Part shown: positions 25,743 to 34,604 of the stretch, in pieces
Position numbering within the stretch: the stretch's first letter is position 1
Layout of the letters: each line of letters opens with the position of its first letter
Source: Nocardia ignorata NBRC 108230
Lineage (GTDB): Bacteria; Actinomycetota; Actinomycetes; Mycobacteriales; Mycobacteriaceae
Length of the DNA: 64,000 nucleotides
Assembly: GCF_001612905.1 (NCBI RefSeq)
Contig: NZ_BDBI01000008.1
Span: 1-64,000, forward strand
Reading direction: 5' to 3'
Made by a program: the position numbers and the translations under genes
Notes under the pieces: generated by a model
What the model saw: only the letters and a program-made list of their open reading frames with translations
Database searches by the model: none
What the model was told of the DNA's origin: nothing

Positions 25743-26779
25743 CAGCGCCCTCCGCTCGGCAGCAGCGCGGCCAGCGGCCCGGCCAGACCCGGCACGGTGT
25801 CGAGTTCGACCGAGACCCGGAGCGCGGGGCCGTCGGGGGTGTCACGGAACGCGGCGCCCAGGCGTTCGAGCAGCGTGGCGAGCTGATCCGCCGATCGTCC
25901 CGGTAAACCCATGGTCGCGGACACCTCGTCGAGCAGCAGCGTGGCCATCGGCATCATGTCGCCGAAATGTGTTCGCGCGGTGGTCATCAGCGCGGTGACG
26001 GCGGGCAGGAGCTGGTATTGCATATCGCCCCAGAACTGCCCGAACCGCGCGATGTTCGCCGGTGAGCGCAGGTACTCGTTGGTGTAGGCGGCCTCGAGCA
26101 CGTCGACGGCGCCGGTCAGCATCGGCGGCATACCGGCCAGCACCGAACCGAAGGAACTCGCCAGCTCCGACGGCGGCAGTTCGCGGGTGTCGGCGTAGGC
26201 GCGCAGGGTGGCGCCGAGGGCTTCCAGCAGCGGGGTGAAGGCACGCAGGTCACCGGCGATGGTGTGCAGCAGCGCGGCCAGTTTCGGGGTGAGTACCTGC
26301 TCGACGAGTCCGCCGGTGGAGCGCAGCAGCGCCGCCAGCGTGGCGTCGCGGACGCGGCCGTCGTCGAGGTCGACCGAGGACGCGTTCCCGAGCTCGGTGC
26401 CACCGGGCCGCGCCACGAGATTCAGCGCGCTGATGCCGAACAGATTGCCCGGCGCGAACTCGACATCGACGGTGTCGGTGAGCCCGAACAGCTGCGGCCG
26501 GTCGAGCACGAGGGTGAGCTGTTCGCGCCCCCGCCCGGCCGGTGCGATGGCCTCGACCGTCCCGACCCGCACCCCGTCGAGACGGACATCGGTGCCGGGG
26601 GCGATGCCCGCACCGACCCGCTCGGTTCGCAACGTCACCCGGATCTGCTCGGCGGCAAGAGATTCCGGCCACACCTGCCAAGCCAGCACGCTCGCCAGCG
26701 CGACCAGGAGCGCGCAGACACCGAGCACGCGGGCACGCAAGGGCCCCACCTCGGTCCCGGGAAGTGCGTACGGAGGCAT
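25742..26779 (-). CDS. mceA: Mce-family protein, MceA position
   Basis: This is a 345-aa protein, the first MCE subunit after the permeases. It has an anchor (VLGVCALLVALASVLAWQVW), an MCE domain with GAGIAPGTDVRLDGVRVGTVEAI and GNLFGISALNLV, and a helical tail of about 200 residues. The chosen start is ATG 26779 with GGGGTGA a few bases upstream. A GTG at 26788 overlaps the YrbEB stop by GTGA and remains possible, adding only three residues. Confidence 0.9.
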   Translation of the reverse strand: MPPYALPGTEVGPLRARVLGVCALLVALASVLAWQVWPESLAAEQIRVTLRTERVGAGIAPGTDVRLDGVRVGTVEAIAPAGRGREQLTLVLDRPQLFGLTDTVDVEFAPGNLFGISALNLVARPGGTELGNASSVDLDDGRVRDATLAALLRSTGGLVEQVLTPKLAALLHTIAGDLRAFTPLLEALGATLRAYADTRELPPSELASSFGSVLAGMPPMLTGAVDVLEAAYTNEYLRSPANIARFGQFWGDMQYQLLPAVTALMTTARTHFGDMMPMATLLLDEVSATMGLPGRSADQLATLLERLGAAFRDTPDGPALRVSVELDTVPGLAGPLAALLPSGGR

Positions 26780-26784
26780 GCGCG

Positions 26785-27648
26785 TCACCCCGTGAACGTG
26801 ATCGGGGAGCGCCAGCCCCACAGGACGACGGTGGCCACCATGTCGAGCGCGATGATCGCCACCAGGCTGGCGCGGATGGCGCGCCCCGAACCGATCCCGA
26901 CACCTTCGGGTCCACCGACCGCGAAATAGCCCTGGTAACAATGGATCAGGACCACCGCGACGGCGAACACCACCACCTTCACGGTCGCGGCGAACACATC
27001 CCAGCCGAGGACGAACTGGTCGAAGTAGTGGTCGTAGGTCCCGGTCGGCACCTCGTGGATCGATGTCACGATCAGCTGACACGACAGATAGCTCAGGATC
27101 AGCGCCACCACGAAAGCCGGTGCCACCGCGACGATCCCGGCCACCACCCGGGTGGTGACCACGAACGGCACCGACCGGATCCCCATGGATTCGAGTGCGT
27201 CGATCTCCTCCGAGATCCGCATCGACCCGATCTCCGCCGTCATCCGGCAGCCCGCCTGTGCGGCGAAACCCACCCCGGCCGCGATCGGTGCCAGCTCCCG
27301 AGTCACCCCGAACGCGGAGATGAGCCCGCTGAGCTGCCCGAGTGCCAGCGCGTCCAGCGCGTGATGGGCCTCGATGCCGATGGAGGCACCCATCGCCGCA
27401 CCCATCAGCAACATCAGCGGCACCACCCCGCCGCCGACGATCACCGAGCCGCGCCCCCAGGTCATATCGGTGATCGCGGTGAGTGTCTGGCGCCGGTAGT
27501 GCGCGAGGGTGTACGGCACCGACGACAGCACCTGCCAGCAGAACCCGATCACGAACCCGAGTGACTCCACGGGGCGCACCGGTCCGATGCGGCGGCGCAG
27601 CCGGCCGATCCAGCGCACTCCGAACGGCAGATACGGGCTCGCGGTCAT
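26785..27648 (-). CDS. yrbEB: YrbE/MlaE-family permease, subunit B
   Basis: This is a 287-aa polytopic permease of the MlaE type, the inner-membrane channel of the Mce importer. Family marks are ALDALALGQLSGLISAFGV, RELAPIAAGVGFAAQAGCRMTAE, then IGSMRISEEIDALESMGI with the coupling glutamates that contact the MceG/MlaF-type ATPase. No ATPase gene is in the window; mycolata use one shared MceG encoded elsewhere. The start shares a base with the YrbEA stop. Confidence 0.95.
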   Translation of the reverse strand: MTASPYLPFGVRWIGRLRRRIGPVRPVESLGFVIGFCWQVLSSVPYTLAHYRRQTLTAITDMTWGRGSVIVGGGVVPLMLLMGAAMGASIGIEAHHALDALALGQLSGLISAFGVTRELAPIAAGVGFAAQAGCRMTAEIGSMRISEEIDALESMGIRSVPFVVTTRVVAGIVAVAPAFVVALILSYLSCQLIVTSIHEVPTGTYDHYFDQFVLGWDVFAATVKVVVFAVAVVLIHCYQGYFAVGGPEGVGIGSGRAIRASLVAIIALDMVATVVLWGWRSPITFTG

Positions 27649-28532
27649 CAGGCCGCCCGCAGTGGAACGAACACCGTGATCACCTGGGTGACAACGGTAT
27701 TGAGCACAGTGATCGCCGCGACCGACATCACCACCGCCGCGTTGACACCGTCGGCCACCCCGCGTGGTCCACCCCGCGCCTCCAGCCCGCGCTGACAGGC
27801 GATCACCACCACGAGGAACCCGAACATCAGCGACTTCACCAGCGACACCCACACATCCAGCGAGGTGGTGAACGCGCCGAAGGAGTCCCAATAACTGCCC
27901 GGCGTGACGTCGAGGGCGGTGACCGCCACGCCGTATCCGGCGGCGATCCCGACGACGATGATGAGCACGTCGAGCAGCGGCGCGATCAGCATCATGGCGG
28001 CGATGCGCGGAACGACCAGGCGCTGCACCGGATCCACGCCCATCACGCGCATGGCGTCGACTTCCTCGCGCACGGTGCGCGCACCGAGGTCGGCGGCGAT
28101 CGCGGCGGCGCCCGCCCCGCCGAGCAGAATGCCCGCGGCCATCGGCGCGCCCTGTTTGATCACCCCCAGCCCGCCCGCGGCGCCGATCATCGAGTCGGCG
28201 CCCAGCTGGGAGACGATATTGCCGACCTGGGTGGACAGGATCACCCCGAACGGCACGGCCATCAGCACGGCCGGAATCGCGGTCACCTTCACCAGGAACC
28301 AGGCCTGTTCCAAGGCCTCGTGCACCGGAAATCGCAGGCGCACGGCGTCGTTCGCGCCGATCCGCACGGCCGAGGTGCCCATGCGCAGGGCGCGGCCGAA
28401 GGTGGCCAGCGCCGACAGCACGGTGTCGGCGAAGTTGCGGCGCAGCACCGCGCCCGCGGTGCGTGGCTGCGCGAGTGGCTCGGCGTCGGTGGAATGGCCG
28501 TGCCCGGCTCGCGATGTGGTCCGCCCGAACAA
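27648..28532 (-). CDS. yrbEA: YrbE/MlaE-family permease, subunit A
   Basis: This 294-aa MlaE-type permease is the first gene of the mce operon. The N-terminal helix VHEALEQAWFLVKVTAIPAV and the coupling region ADLGARTVREEVDAMRVMG are intact. The start is a TTG at 28532, about 4 nt after the strong site GAGGGGG. No ATG or GTG in frame is better placed. A copy of the island operator ends 40 bp upstream (28572-28589). The operon yrbEA-yrbEB-mceA-B-C-D-E-F-mas is complete and probably imports a sterol- or fatty-acid-like lipid, judged from the P450s around it. Confidence 0.93.
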   Translation of the reverse strand: MFGRTTSRAGHGHSTDAEPLAQPRTAGAVLRRNFADTVLSALATFGRALRMGTSAVRIGANDAVRLRFPVHEALEQAWFLVKVTAIPAVLMAVPFGVILSTQVGNIVSQLGADSMIGAAGGLGVIKQGAPMAAGILLGGAGAAAIAADLGARTVREEVDAMRVMGVDPVQRLVVPRIAAMMLIAPLLDVLIIVVGIAAGYGVAVTALDVTPGSYWDSFGAFTTSLDVWVSLVKSLMFGFLVVVIACQRGLEARGGPRGVADGVNAAVVMSVAAITVLNTVVTQVITVFVPLRAA

Positions 28533-28571
28533 TGCACACCCCCTCGGTGTTCGAATGCCCGTTCAATTGCC

Positions 28572-28589
28572 TGGACACCAGTCTGGACG
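28572..28589 (-). promoter_or_regulatory. CYP51-regulon operator, copy 2 (mce operon)
   Basis: Read on the minus strand it is CGTCCAGACTGGTGTCCA, 16 of 18 identical to copy 1. It lies 40 bp upstream of the TTG start of yrbEA. It is the most degenerate of the six copies. Confidence 0.72.
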
Positions 28590-28659
28590 GTACTACACCC
28601 AGCTTCGGCGGAAGGTCGTAATCGCGAATCGCTCCGAACGAGAGCGATTCTCCGTATCA

Positions 28660-28677
28660 TGGACACCTGTCTGGACA
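28660..28677 (-). promoter_or_regulatory. CYP51-regulon operator, copy 3 (fadD-CYP125-like unit)
   Basis: TGGACACCTGTCTGGACA, the exact reverse complement of copy 1. It lies 45 bp upstream of the acyl-CoA synthetase start. With copy 2 it gives the 189-bp divergent mce/fadD promoter region two operators, one per direction. Confidence 0.8.
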
Positions 28678-28721
28678 GAAATTCAGAAATAGCGAACCGG
28701 TATCGAGTTGCGAGGCACTGC

Positions 28722-30356
28722 ATGGTTGGTTTCAGTTTGTCGAACGTATTCGCGACCGTGGCGGCGGCGATTCCGGAGCGCGAATTCCTCGTGCACGGTG
28801 ACCGCCGGGTGTCCTATGCCGAAACCGACTGCAGGGTAACGGGATTCGCGAAATTCCTGGCCGCGCGGGGGATCGGTGCCGAGGTCGAGCGGACCGCCCG
28901 GCATTTGTCCGGGCAGGACCATTTGGGCGTCTATTTGCGCAACGGCACGGAGTACCCGGAGATCTTGATCGGTGCCTACCGGGCGCGCGCGGTGCCTTTC
29001 AATATCAACTACCGCTACGTCGAAGAGGAATTGCTGTACCTGCTCCGCGACGCCCGGGCACGAGTGCTGGTGTACCACGCCGAATTCGCCCCACGGGTGG
29101 CCGCGGTACTGCCCACGCTGACCGACCCGCCGCTCCTGATCCAGGTCGCCGACAGCAGTGGCAACGACCTGTTGCCGGGCGCGATCGACTACGAGACCAC
29201 CGTCGCCACCACCGAGGGCGAGCTGCCGGAACCCGACGGCGACGATCTGTACCTGCTCTACACCGGCGGCACCACCGGGATGCCCAAGGGTGTGCTGTGG
29301 CGTCAGGACGACATCTACCTCGCCGCCATGGGCGGCACCCGCTTCGGCACCGGCGTGCGACTGGATTCCTATGCGGAACTGGCCGATTCGGCCACGGTCA
29401 CCGGCGGCGCCTACCGCTTGGTCGTCGCCGCCCCGTTCATGCACGGCGCCGCCCAGTGGTTGCTGTTCCAGTGCGTCACCAACGGCGGAACCCTGGTGCT
29501 GCCCACCGTCGTCGACCGCTTCGACGCCACCTCGGTCCTCGAGGCCGTGGCCAGGGAGAACGTGATCGCCCTTCCACTCGTCGGTGACGCCATGGCGCGA
29601 CCGATCGTCGCCGAACTCGAGCGGCGCTACTACGACCTGCCGTCGCTGGCCGCCGTGCACAACGCAGGCGCCCCGCTCACCCCGGCCGTGCGACAGCGAT
29701 TGATCGCGGCCTTCGGCAAACCCGTACTCGTCGTCGACTCGGTGGGCTCCTCGGAGTCCGGCATCCAGATGACCCAGGTCTACGACGCCGACGCCCGAAC
29801 CACAGCGAGCAGCTTCGTCCCCGCCGACACCGACACCGCCGTGATCGACGAGGACCTCACCCGGCTGCTCGACGAACCGGGCGCCTCGGGCTGGCTGGCG
29901 CGCAAGGGCCGCATCCCGCTGGGCTATCTGGGCGACGAGGAGAAGACACGGCGCACCTTTCCGGTCGTCGACGGTGTGCGCTGGTCCATCGCGGGTGATC
30001 GCGCGAAGGTGCTGGGCGACGGCCGGATCGAACTGCTCGGCCGCGACAACCTGACGATCAACTCCGGCGGCGAGAAGATCTTCGTCGAAGAGGTCGAGCG
30101 CGCCGTCGCCGCCCACGCGAGCGTGCTCGACGTGGTCGTGGTCGGCAGACCGTCACAGCGGTGGGGTAGCGAGGTCGTCGCCCTAGTGCAGATGGGCGAC
30201 GAGACCGTCACCGATGCCGAGCTGCTCGATGAATGCGCCAAGCACATCGCCCGCTACAAACTGCCGAAAGCCATTCTGCGCTGTCGCGAAATCCTGCGCT
30301 CGCCCACCGGCAAGGCCGACTACCGGTGGGCGCGCGGCGTCGCGACGCGGATGTGA
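28722..30356 (+). CDS. Fatty-acyl/steroid-acyl-CoA synthetase (FadD family)
   Basis: This is a 544-aa adenylate-forming ligase. The ATP/AMP motif is LYTGGTTGMPKG (about 185-196). Also visible are the middle PFMHGAAQW, the A5 motif DSVGSSESG, and the C-terminal LTINSGGEKIFVEEVE with the late lysine in SPTGKADYRWA. The order and wording resemble the FadD17/FadD19 branch, which activates steroid side-chain carboxylates, but the exact substrate is inference. ATG 28722 follows CGAGG with 6-nt spacing, and the large upstream open frame is only the shadow of the yrbE genes. The CYP125-like P450 follows after 10 bp, which fits oxidation of a side chain to an acid, then CoA activation. Confidence 0.88.
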   Translation: MVGFSLSNVFATVAAAIPEREFLVHGDRRVSYAETDCRVTGFAKFLAARGIGAEVERTARHLSGQDHLGVYLRNGTEYPEILIGAYRARAVPFNINYRYVEEELLYLLRDARARVLVYHAEFAPRVAAVLPTLTDPPLLIQVADSSGNDLLPGAIDYETTVATTEGELPEPDGDDLYLLYTGGTTGMPKGVLWRQDDIYLAAMGGTRFGTGVRLDSYAELADSATVTGGAYRLVVAAPFMHGAAQWLLFQCVTNGGTLVLPTVVDRFDATSVLEAVARENVIALPLVGDAMARPIVAELERRYYDLPSLAAVHNAGAPLTPAVRQRLIAAFGKPVLVVDSVGSSESGIQMTQVYDADARTTASSFVPADTDTAVIDEDLTRLLDEPGASGWLARKGRIPLGYLGDEEKTRRTFPVVDGVRWSIAGDRAKVLGDGRIELLGRDNLTINSGGEKIFVEEVERAVAAHASVLDVVVVGRPSQRWGSEVVALVQMGDETVTDAELLDECAKHIARYKLPKAILRCREILRSPTGKADYRWARGVATRM

Positions 30357-30366
30357 GGAGATCCCG

Positions 30367-31593
30367 ATGCCCCCACTCACCCTGCCCGCCGGCCTCGACT
30401 TCTCCGACCCGGGACTCTGGGCACAGCGCACGCCCGTCGAGGAATTCGCGATGTTGCGCGAGGCCGCCCCGGTGTGGTGGAACGCGCAGTCCGACGACAT
30501 GTGCGTGCCCCACGACGACGGCGGATTCTGGGTCGTGAGCCGTCACGAGGACGTGCGAACGATCTCGCGCAACCCCACCCTGTTCTCCGCGAGCACCAAG
30601 GGTTCGGTGATCCGCTTCCCCGGCACCGTCACCGCCGACACCTTCGAAGCGACGAAATCCATGCTCCTCAACATGGATCCGCCCAAGCACTCGGCCGTGC
30701 GCCGCATCATCTCGCGCGGATTCACCCCACGCGCGGTCGAGGCGCTGCGCGCCGCGCTGGCCGAACGCGCCGAGGCCATCGTGCACGCCGCCCGTGCGAC
30801 CGGCGGCGGCGACTTCGTCCACCAGGTGGCGCGCGAGCTGCCGCTGCAGGCCATCGCCGAACTGTTCGGCATCCCGCAACCGGATCGGCTGCGCCTGTTC
30901 GACTGGTCCAACCAGATGCTCAATTTCGACGACCCCGAATACGGCGACCCCATCGGCGCCACCGCGGATCTGCTCGGCTACGCCTGGCAGCTGGCCGAAT
31001 CGCGACGCCTCGACCCCGCCGACGACCTGGTGTCGAAACTGGTCACCGCCGATATCGACGGCGGCTCACTGACACCCGACGAATTCGGCTTCTTCATGAT
31101 CCTGCTGACCGTCGCGGGCAACGAGACCACCCGTAATGCCACCACTCACGGCATGAAGGCCTTCGTGGATCATCCGGAGCAGTGGGAACTCTTCCGCGCG
31201 CAGCGCCCACGCACCGCCGCCGACGAGATCGTCCGCTGGGCGACTCCGGTGATCGCGTTCCAGCGCACGGCCACCGAGGACACCGAACTGAGCGGTCAGC
31301 CGATCCGCGCGGGGCAGCGGGTCGCGATGTTCTACAGCTCGGCCAATTTCGACGAATCGGCCTTCGGCAACCCCTTCACCTTCGACATTCTGCGAGACCC
31401 CAACCCGCACCTGGGTTTCGGTGGTACAGGCCCGCACTACTGCGTAGGCGCGAATCTGGCGCGACTGCAACTGGAGCTGATCTTCGGGGCCATTGCCGAC
31501 GCCATGCCGCGCCTACGGCAGGTGGCCGAGCCGACCAGGCTGCGGTCGAGCTTCGTCAACGGGATCAAGCACTGGCAGGTCGCCTACGAGTGA
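30367..31593 (+). CDS. Cytochrome P450, CYP125-like (steroid C26/C27 oxidase type)
   Basis: This is a 408-aa P450. The N-terminus LPAGLDFSDPGLWAQR and EFAMLREAAPVWWN, the pattern GGFWVVSRHEDV, LNMDPPKHSAVRRIISRGF, I-helix LTVAGNETTRNATTHGMKAF and heme loop GFGGTGPHYCVGANLARLQ (Cys about 359), ending NGIKHWQVAYE, all follow the CYP125/142/124 group of mycobacterial sterol side-chain hydroxylases. CYP125 turns cholesterol C26 into alcohol, aldehyde and acid. A GAGGAG ribosome site overlaps the fadD stop, so the two are translated together. Confidence 0.88.
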   Translation: MPPLTLPAGLDFSDPGLWAQRTPVEEFAMLREAAPVWWNAQSDDMCVPHDDGGFWVVSRHEDVRTISRNPTLFSASTKGSVIRFPGTVTADTFEATKSMLLNMDPPKHSAVRRIISRGFTPRAVEALRAALAERAEAIVHAARATGGGDFVHQVARELPLQAIAELFGIPQPDRLRLFDWSNQMLNFDDPEYGDPIGATADLLGYAWQLAESRRLDPADDLVSKLVTADIDGGSLTPDEFGFFMILLTVAGNETTRNATTHGMKAFVDHPEQWELFRAQRPRTAADEIVRWATPVIAFQRTATEDTELSGQPIRAGQRVAMFYSSANFDESAFGNPFTFDILRDPNPHLGFGGTGPHYCVGANLARLQLELIFGAIADAMPRLRQVAEPTRLRSSFVNGIKHWQVAYE

Positions 31594-31629
31594 GGCGGAT
31601 CGCCGGTCGCCGGGACCGATCCGTAGTAA

Positions 31630-31660
31630 TGTCCAGACAGGTGTCCAGGCTCGTCTGGAC
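31630..31660 (+). promoter_or_regulatory. CYP51-regulon operator, copy 4 (SDR gene), with extra half-site
   Basis: TGTCCAGACAGGTGTCCA at 31630-31647 is identical to copy 1. A further CGTCTGGAC at 31652-31660 adds another half-site. The SDR start is 18 bp downstream, so binding would overlap the promoter or transcription start. Confidence 0.8.
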
Positions 31661-31677
31661 GAAAGGAAGGTGTGACC

Positions 31678-32451
31678 ATGCCACGATTCGAACCCCACCC
31701 GCCGGCGCGCCCCGCCCTGGTCACCGGCGGCTCGTCCGGCATCGGCGCCGCCACCGCGAAAGCCCTTGCCGAACTGGGTCATCCGGTCGCGCTCGGTGCC
31801 CGGCGCGAGGCCGAGTGCGAGGCCGTCGCGGCGGCCATCCGGGAGAAGGGTGGCACCGCGTTCGCCCACCGGCTCGATGTCACCGACAACGACTCGGTGG
31901 AGGAGTTCGTCGCCGCCGCGCAGCGCGAACTCGGCGACATCGAGATCCTGGTTTCGGCCGCCGGGGTGGTGAAATTCGGGTGCGTGCACGAGCTGTCCTC
32001 GGCCGACTTCGTCCGCCAGCTCGACCTGCACCTGGCGGGCCCGCAGCGCCTGCTGCGCCTGCTCGTGCCAGGCATGATCGAGCGGCGCCGCGGCGACGTG
32101 GTGCTCATCGGCTCGGACTGCTCGGTGACGCCACGTCCGCGCACCGGCGCCTACAGCGCCGCCAAGGCGGGCATCGAGACCCTGGCCACTCAGATGCGGA
32201 TGGAGCTGGAGGGCACCGGCGTTCGCGTGTCGCTGGTCCGCCCCGGTCCCACCGCTACCGAGATGGGCACCGACGCGACCGTCGAGGACATCGAGCCGCT
32301 GCTGAAGGACTGGGCACGCTGGGGCTTCGCACGCCACCCCTACATGTTGCGCGCCGCCGACCTGGCCGACGCCGTCACCGCGGTGGTGTCCACGCCGCGC
32401 GGTGCCCATGTGATCGTCAGCGAGGTGCAGCCCGAGTCGCCGCTGCGCTGA
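31678..32451 (+). CDS. SDR-family oxidoreductase of the CYP51 locus
   Basis: This is a 257-aa classical SDR. The cofactor loop VTGGSSGIGAATAKAL, Arg in GARREAE (suggesting NADP), SAAGV, the catalytic Ser in LIGSDCSV and YSAAKAG (YxxxK) are all present. By type and place it corresponds to Rv0765c next to cyp51 in M. tuberculosis. ATG 31678 has GGAAGG 7 nt upstream, and GTG 31672 is in frame but inside the site. It probably oxidises an alcohol made by one of the P450s. It converges with cyp51 across a strong hairpin. Confidence 0.87.
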   Translation: MPRFEPHPPARPALVTGGSSGIGAATAKALAELGHPVALGARREAECEAVAAAIREKGGTAFAHRLDVTDNDSVEEFVAAAQRELGDIEILVSAAGVVKFGCVHELSSADFVRQLDLHLAGPQRLLRLLVPGMIERRRGDVVLIGSDCSVTPRPRTGAYSAAKAGIETLATQMRMELEGTGVRVSLVRPGPTATEMGTDATVEDIEPLLKDWARWGFARHPYMLRAADLADAVTAVVSTPRGAHVIVSEVQPESPLR

Positions 32452-32463
32452 CTCGCCAGACGT

Positions 32464-32498
32464 CGAAAGCCGCCCCGAACCTTCCGGGGCGGCTTTCG
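32464..32498. terminator. Bidirectional hairpin terminator
   Basis: A perfect 14-bp stem (32464-32477 with 32485-32498, arm CGAAAGCCGCCCCG) and 7-nt loop lie between the convergent SDR and cyp51 genes. There is no long T tract, as is common in GC-rich actinobacteria. Confidence 0.85.
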
Positions 32499-32507
32499 CG
32501 TGTGACG

Positions 32508-33857
32508 TCAGCGGCGCCTGCGGTAGCGCACCCGGCACGGCTGCTGCAGCTGCACGACCATCTTGGAGTGATCGTTGCGATAGCTGTCCGACGGCTGCGC
32601 CATCTCGAACTCCCAGTCGCGCAACAGGATCGAGAAGATCGCCTTCATCTGCATGAGGGCGAACGCGGCACCGACGCAGCGATGCCTGCCCGCGCCGAAC
32701 GGGATCCAGGTCCAGCGGTTGACGATATCGGCCTGTTCGGGGTCGATATAGCGGCCGGGATCGAAGGCGTCGGGATCGGGGAAGCATTCGGGCAGCCGGT
32801 TGGACACCGCCGGGGTGGCCGCCACCAGGTCGCCCGGCGCGATGCGGTGCCCACACACCTCGAACTCGTCCCTGGCCACCCGCATCAGGATGATGAGCGG
32901 TGGATGGAGCCGCAGCGTCTCCTTCAACGCCGCTTCCAACCGCGGAATCCGGCGCAGCGCACGGAAACTCACCTCGGTGTCGTCGGTGAAGAGGCTGTCG
33001 AGCTCCCCGACCACATCGGCGAGCGTGTCGGGGTGGCGCAGCAGTTCGATCATCGTCCACGCCGAGGTCCCCGAGGTGGTGTGGTGACCGGCGAACATCA
33101 TCGAGATGAAGATGCCGGTGACCACCGACGCCGAGAAGCGCGGTGCGCCCTGTTCGTCGCGCACCGACACCAGCACGTCGAGCAGATCGCGTTCCTCCTT
33201 GCCCTGGGGAGGCGCGGCGATGCGGCGGTCCATGATCTCGCCGACCAATTCGACGAGTCGGCGCCGCGATTCGTCGCGTTTACGGAAGCTCTCGATCGGC
33301 ATATACGGATCGACGTAGGCCAGTGCGTCGGTGCCGCGCTCGAGATCGTGATAGAGCTCGGCGAAACGGCTGTCGAGTTCATTGCGGAATTTGGTGCCGA
33401 TGAGGCAGGCCGAGGAGGTGTAGATGGTGAGCTCGGCGAAGAAGCCGAGCAGATCTATTTCGCCGGAATCGCCCCAGTCCGCGATCATCCGGTCCACTTC
33501 GTGCGAAATCGTCGCCGCATGGCCGCGCATGTAGTCGGCGCGCAACGCCTGATTGTGCAGCATCTCCTTGCGCCGCTCCGGGCTGGCGTCGAAGACGACG
33601 CCCTCGCCGAAGATCGGCTTCATGAAGGGATACGCGGCCTCCTGGTCGAGGTCCTCGTCGCCGGCGCGGAAGAAGAATTCATTGGCCTCGGCGCCCGAGA
33701 GCAACACCACGTCGCGCCCGGCCAACTCGAAAACGCCCACGTCGCCACATTCCTCGCGCACCCGGCGCATGAGGGCGATCGGGTCGGAACGCAGTTCCTC
33801 GAGGTGACCGTGCTCGTGTTCGCCGCCGGAGACCCGTCGCGGTTTCAGAAGCGTCAT
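32508..33857 (-). CDS. cyp51: Sterol 14-alpha-demethylase CYP51
   Basis: This is a 449-aa soluble P450. The match to mycobacterial CYP51 is strong over its length: RVSGGEHEHGHLEELR at the start, FFFRAGDEDLDQEAAYPFM, the B' region FGEGVVFDASPERRKEMLHN, I-helix FISMMFAGHHTTSG, ETLRLHPPLI, and FGAGRHRCVGAAFALMQ with the heme Cys at residue 394, then SYRNDHSKMVVQL. CYP51 removes the 14-alpha-methyl of sterols in three oxidations. Nothing in this window makes sterols, so the natural substrate here is open. The gene has its own operator 28 bp upstream and AAAGGT as ribosome site. It converges with the SDR. Confidence 0.97.
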   Translation of the reverse strand: MTLLKPRRVSGGEHEHGHLEELRSDPIALMRRVREECGDVGVFELAGRDVVLLSGAEANEFFFRAGDEDLDQEAAYPFMKPIFGEGVVFDASPERRKEMLHNQALRADYMRGHAATISHEVDRMIADWGDSGEIDLLGFFAELTIYTSSACLIGTKFRNELDSRFAELYHDLERGTDALAYVDPYMPIESFRKRDESRRRLVELVGEIMDRRIAAPPQGKEERDLLDVLVSVRDEQGAPRFSASVVTGIFISMMFAGHHTTSGTSAWTMIELLRHPDTLADVVGELDSLFTDDTEVSFRALRRIPRLEAALKETLRLHPPLIILMRVARDEFEVCGHRIAPGDLVAATPAVSNRLPECFPDPDAFDPGRYIDPEQADIVNRWTWIPFGAGRHRCVGAAFALMQMKAIFSILLRDWEFEMAQPSDSYRNDHSKMVVQLQQPCRVRYRRRR

Positions 33858-33884
33858 CGAAGACCTTTCAATCTCTGGGTCATA

Positions 33885-33901
33885 TAGACACGTGTCCAGA
33901 C
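33885..33901 (-). promoter_or_regulatory. CYP51-regulon operator, copy 5 (cyp51)
   Basis: The reverse strand reads GTCTGGACACGTGTCTA, with the core GACA-NN-TGTC intact. It lies 28 bp upstream of the cyp51 ATG and after the terminator of the tetR operon. Confidence 0.76.
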
Positions 33902-33935
33902 GGTACTACAGTTCTCGGGCGTGGCGCAATGCGCG

Positions 33936-33969
33936 AAAAAGCCGCCACCCGGTTACCGGATGACGGCTT
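33936..33969 (-). terminator. Rho-independent terminator of the aldehyde dehydrogenase-tetR operon
   Basis: On the minus strand, 14-bp arms (33956-33969 with 33939-33952, two G-T pairs) and a 3-nt loop are followed by a T run (A5 at 33936-33940 on the plus strand). It begins 16 bp after the tetR stop and separates that operon from cyp51. Confidence 0.85.
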
Positions 33970-33984
33970 CTGTTGTCGCGGAGA

Positions 33985-34572
33985 CTATTTCAGGATCAGG
34001 TAGACCGATTTCTCGATCCGGTCCGCCATTTCGTCGTAGGTCCCGTATCCCATCCCGGCACGCACCAGCGCGCCCGCGTAGAGCAATTCGAACGCCTCGA
34101 GCACATCCGGATCGTGGTCGGGACCCAGCGCCCGCGCGATCCGCTGCCGGATCTCCAGGCCGATCCGCACCCGCAGATGCGACACGTCGGGGTCCTGGCC
34201 GAGCAGGGCGCTGGTCACGGCACCCGCCAGCTCGTTCTCCCCGCCGACCATCAGCGACACCTGCCGCAGCGTCTCGACGACCCGCTCGGCCGCCGACTTG
34301 TCGTCGTCGTGTTCGAGCTGCGGCGTCTGCAGCAGGCGACGCCAGAACACCTCGGCGACGAGGTGTTCCTTCGACGAGAAATAGGTGTAGGCGGTCGCGG
34401 TTCCCACCCCCGCGGCGGCGGCCACCTGGCGCACGGTGAGTCCGGAATAACCCTGCTCGGTGATGACGTCGACGGCGGCGCGGGTGAGCCGGTCGACCGT
34501 ATCGGCCTGTTTCTCGGTCAGGCGCCTGCGCGTGGCCTCGAGAATCGCGGGATCAGAATGGTTTTCGGACAC
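33985..34572 (-). CDS. TetR-family regulator, probable master of the CYP51 island
   Basis: This is a 195-aa TetR repressor. The helix-turn-helix region is YSGLTVRQVAAAAGVGTATA then YTYFSSKEHLVAEVF. The C-terminal ligand domain (about 65-190) is not diagnostic. It is the last gene of the operon aldehyde dehydrogenase-SDR-HIBADH-like-CMD-like-tetR, which starts at an operator of the island-wide type, so autoregulation is expected. It is the only regulator gene inside the island and therefore the best candidate to bind all six operators. By position it matches Rv0767c of the M. tuberculosis cyp51 neighbourhood. The inducer is probably a sterol-like substrate or its CoA ester, which is inference. 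Confidence 0.88.
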   Translation of the reverse strand: MSENHSDPAILEATRRRLTEKQADTVDRLTRAAVDVITEQGYSGLTVRQVAAAAGVGTATAYTYFSSKEHLVAEVFWRRLLQTPQLEHDDDKSAAERVVETLRQVSLMVGGENELAGAVTSALLGQDPDVSHLRVRIGLEIRQRIARALGPDHDPDVLEAFELLYAGALVRAGMGYGTYDEMADRIEKSVYLILK

Positions 34573-34604
34573 AATTCCATATTAGTCGCAGGTGCATGGG
34601 ATAC

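Noticed and set aside
27483..28721. Long N-terminal extension of the acyl-CoA synthetase frame over the yrbE genes
   Set aside because: Low-complexity His/Arg shadow; the FadD family starts at ATG 28722 with a ribosome site.
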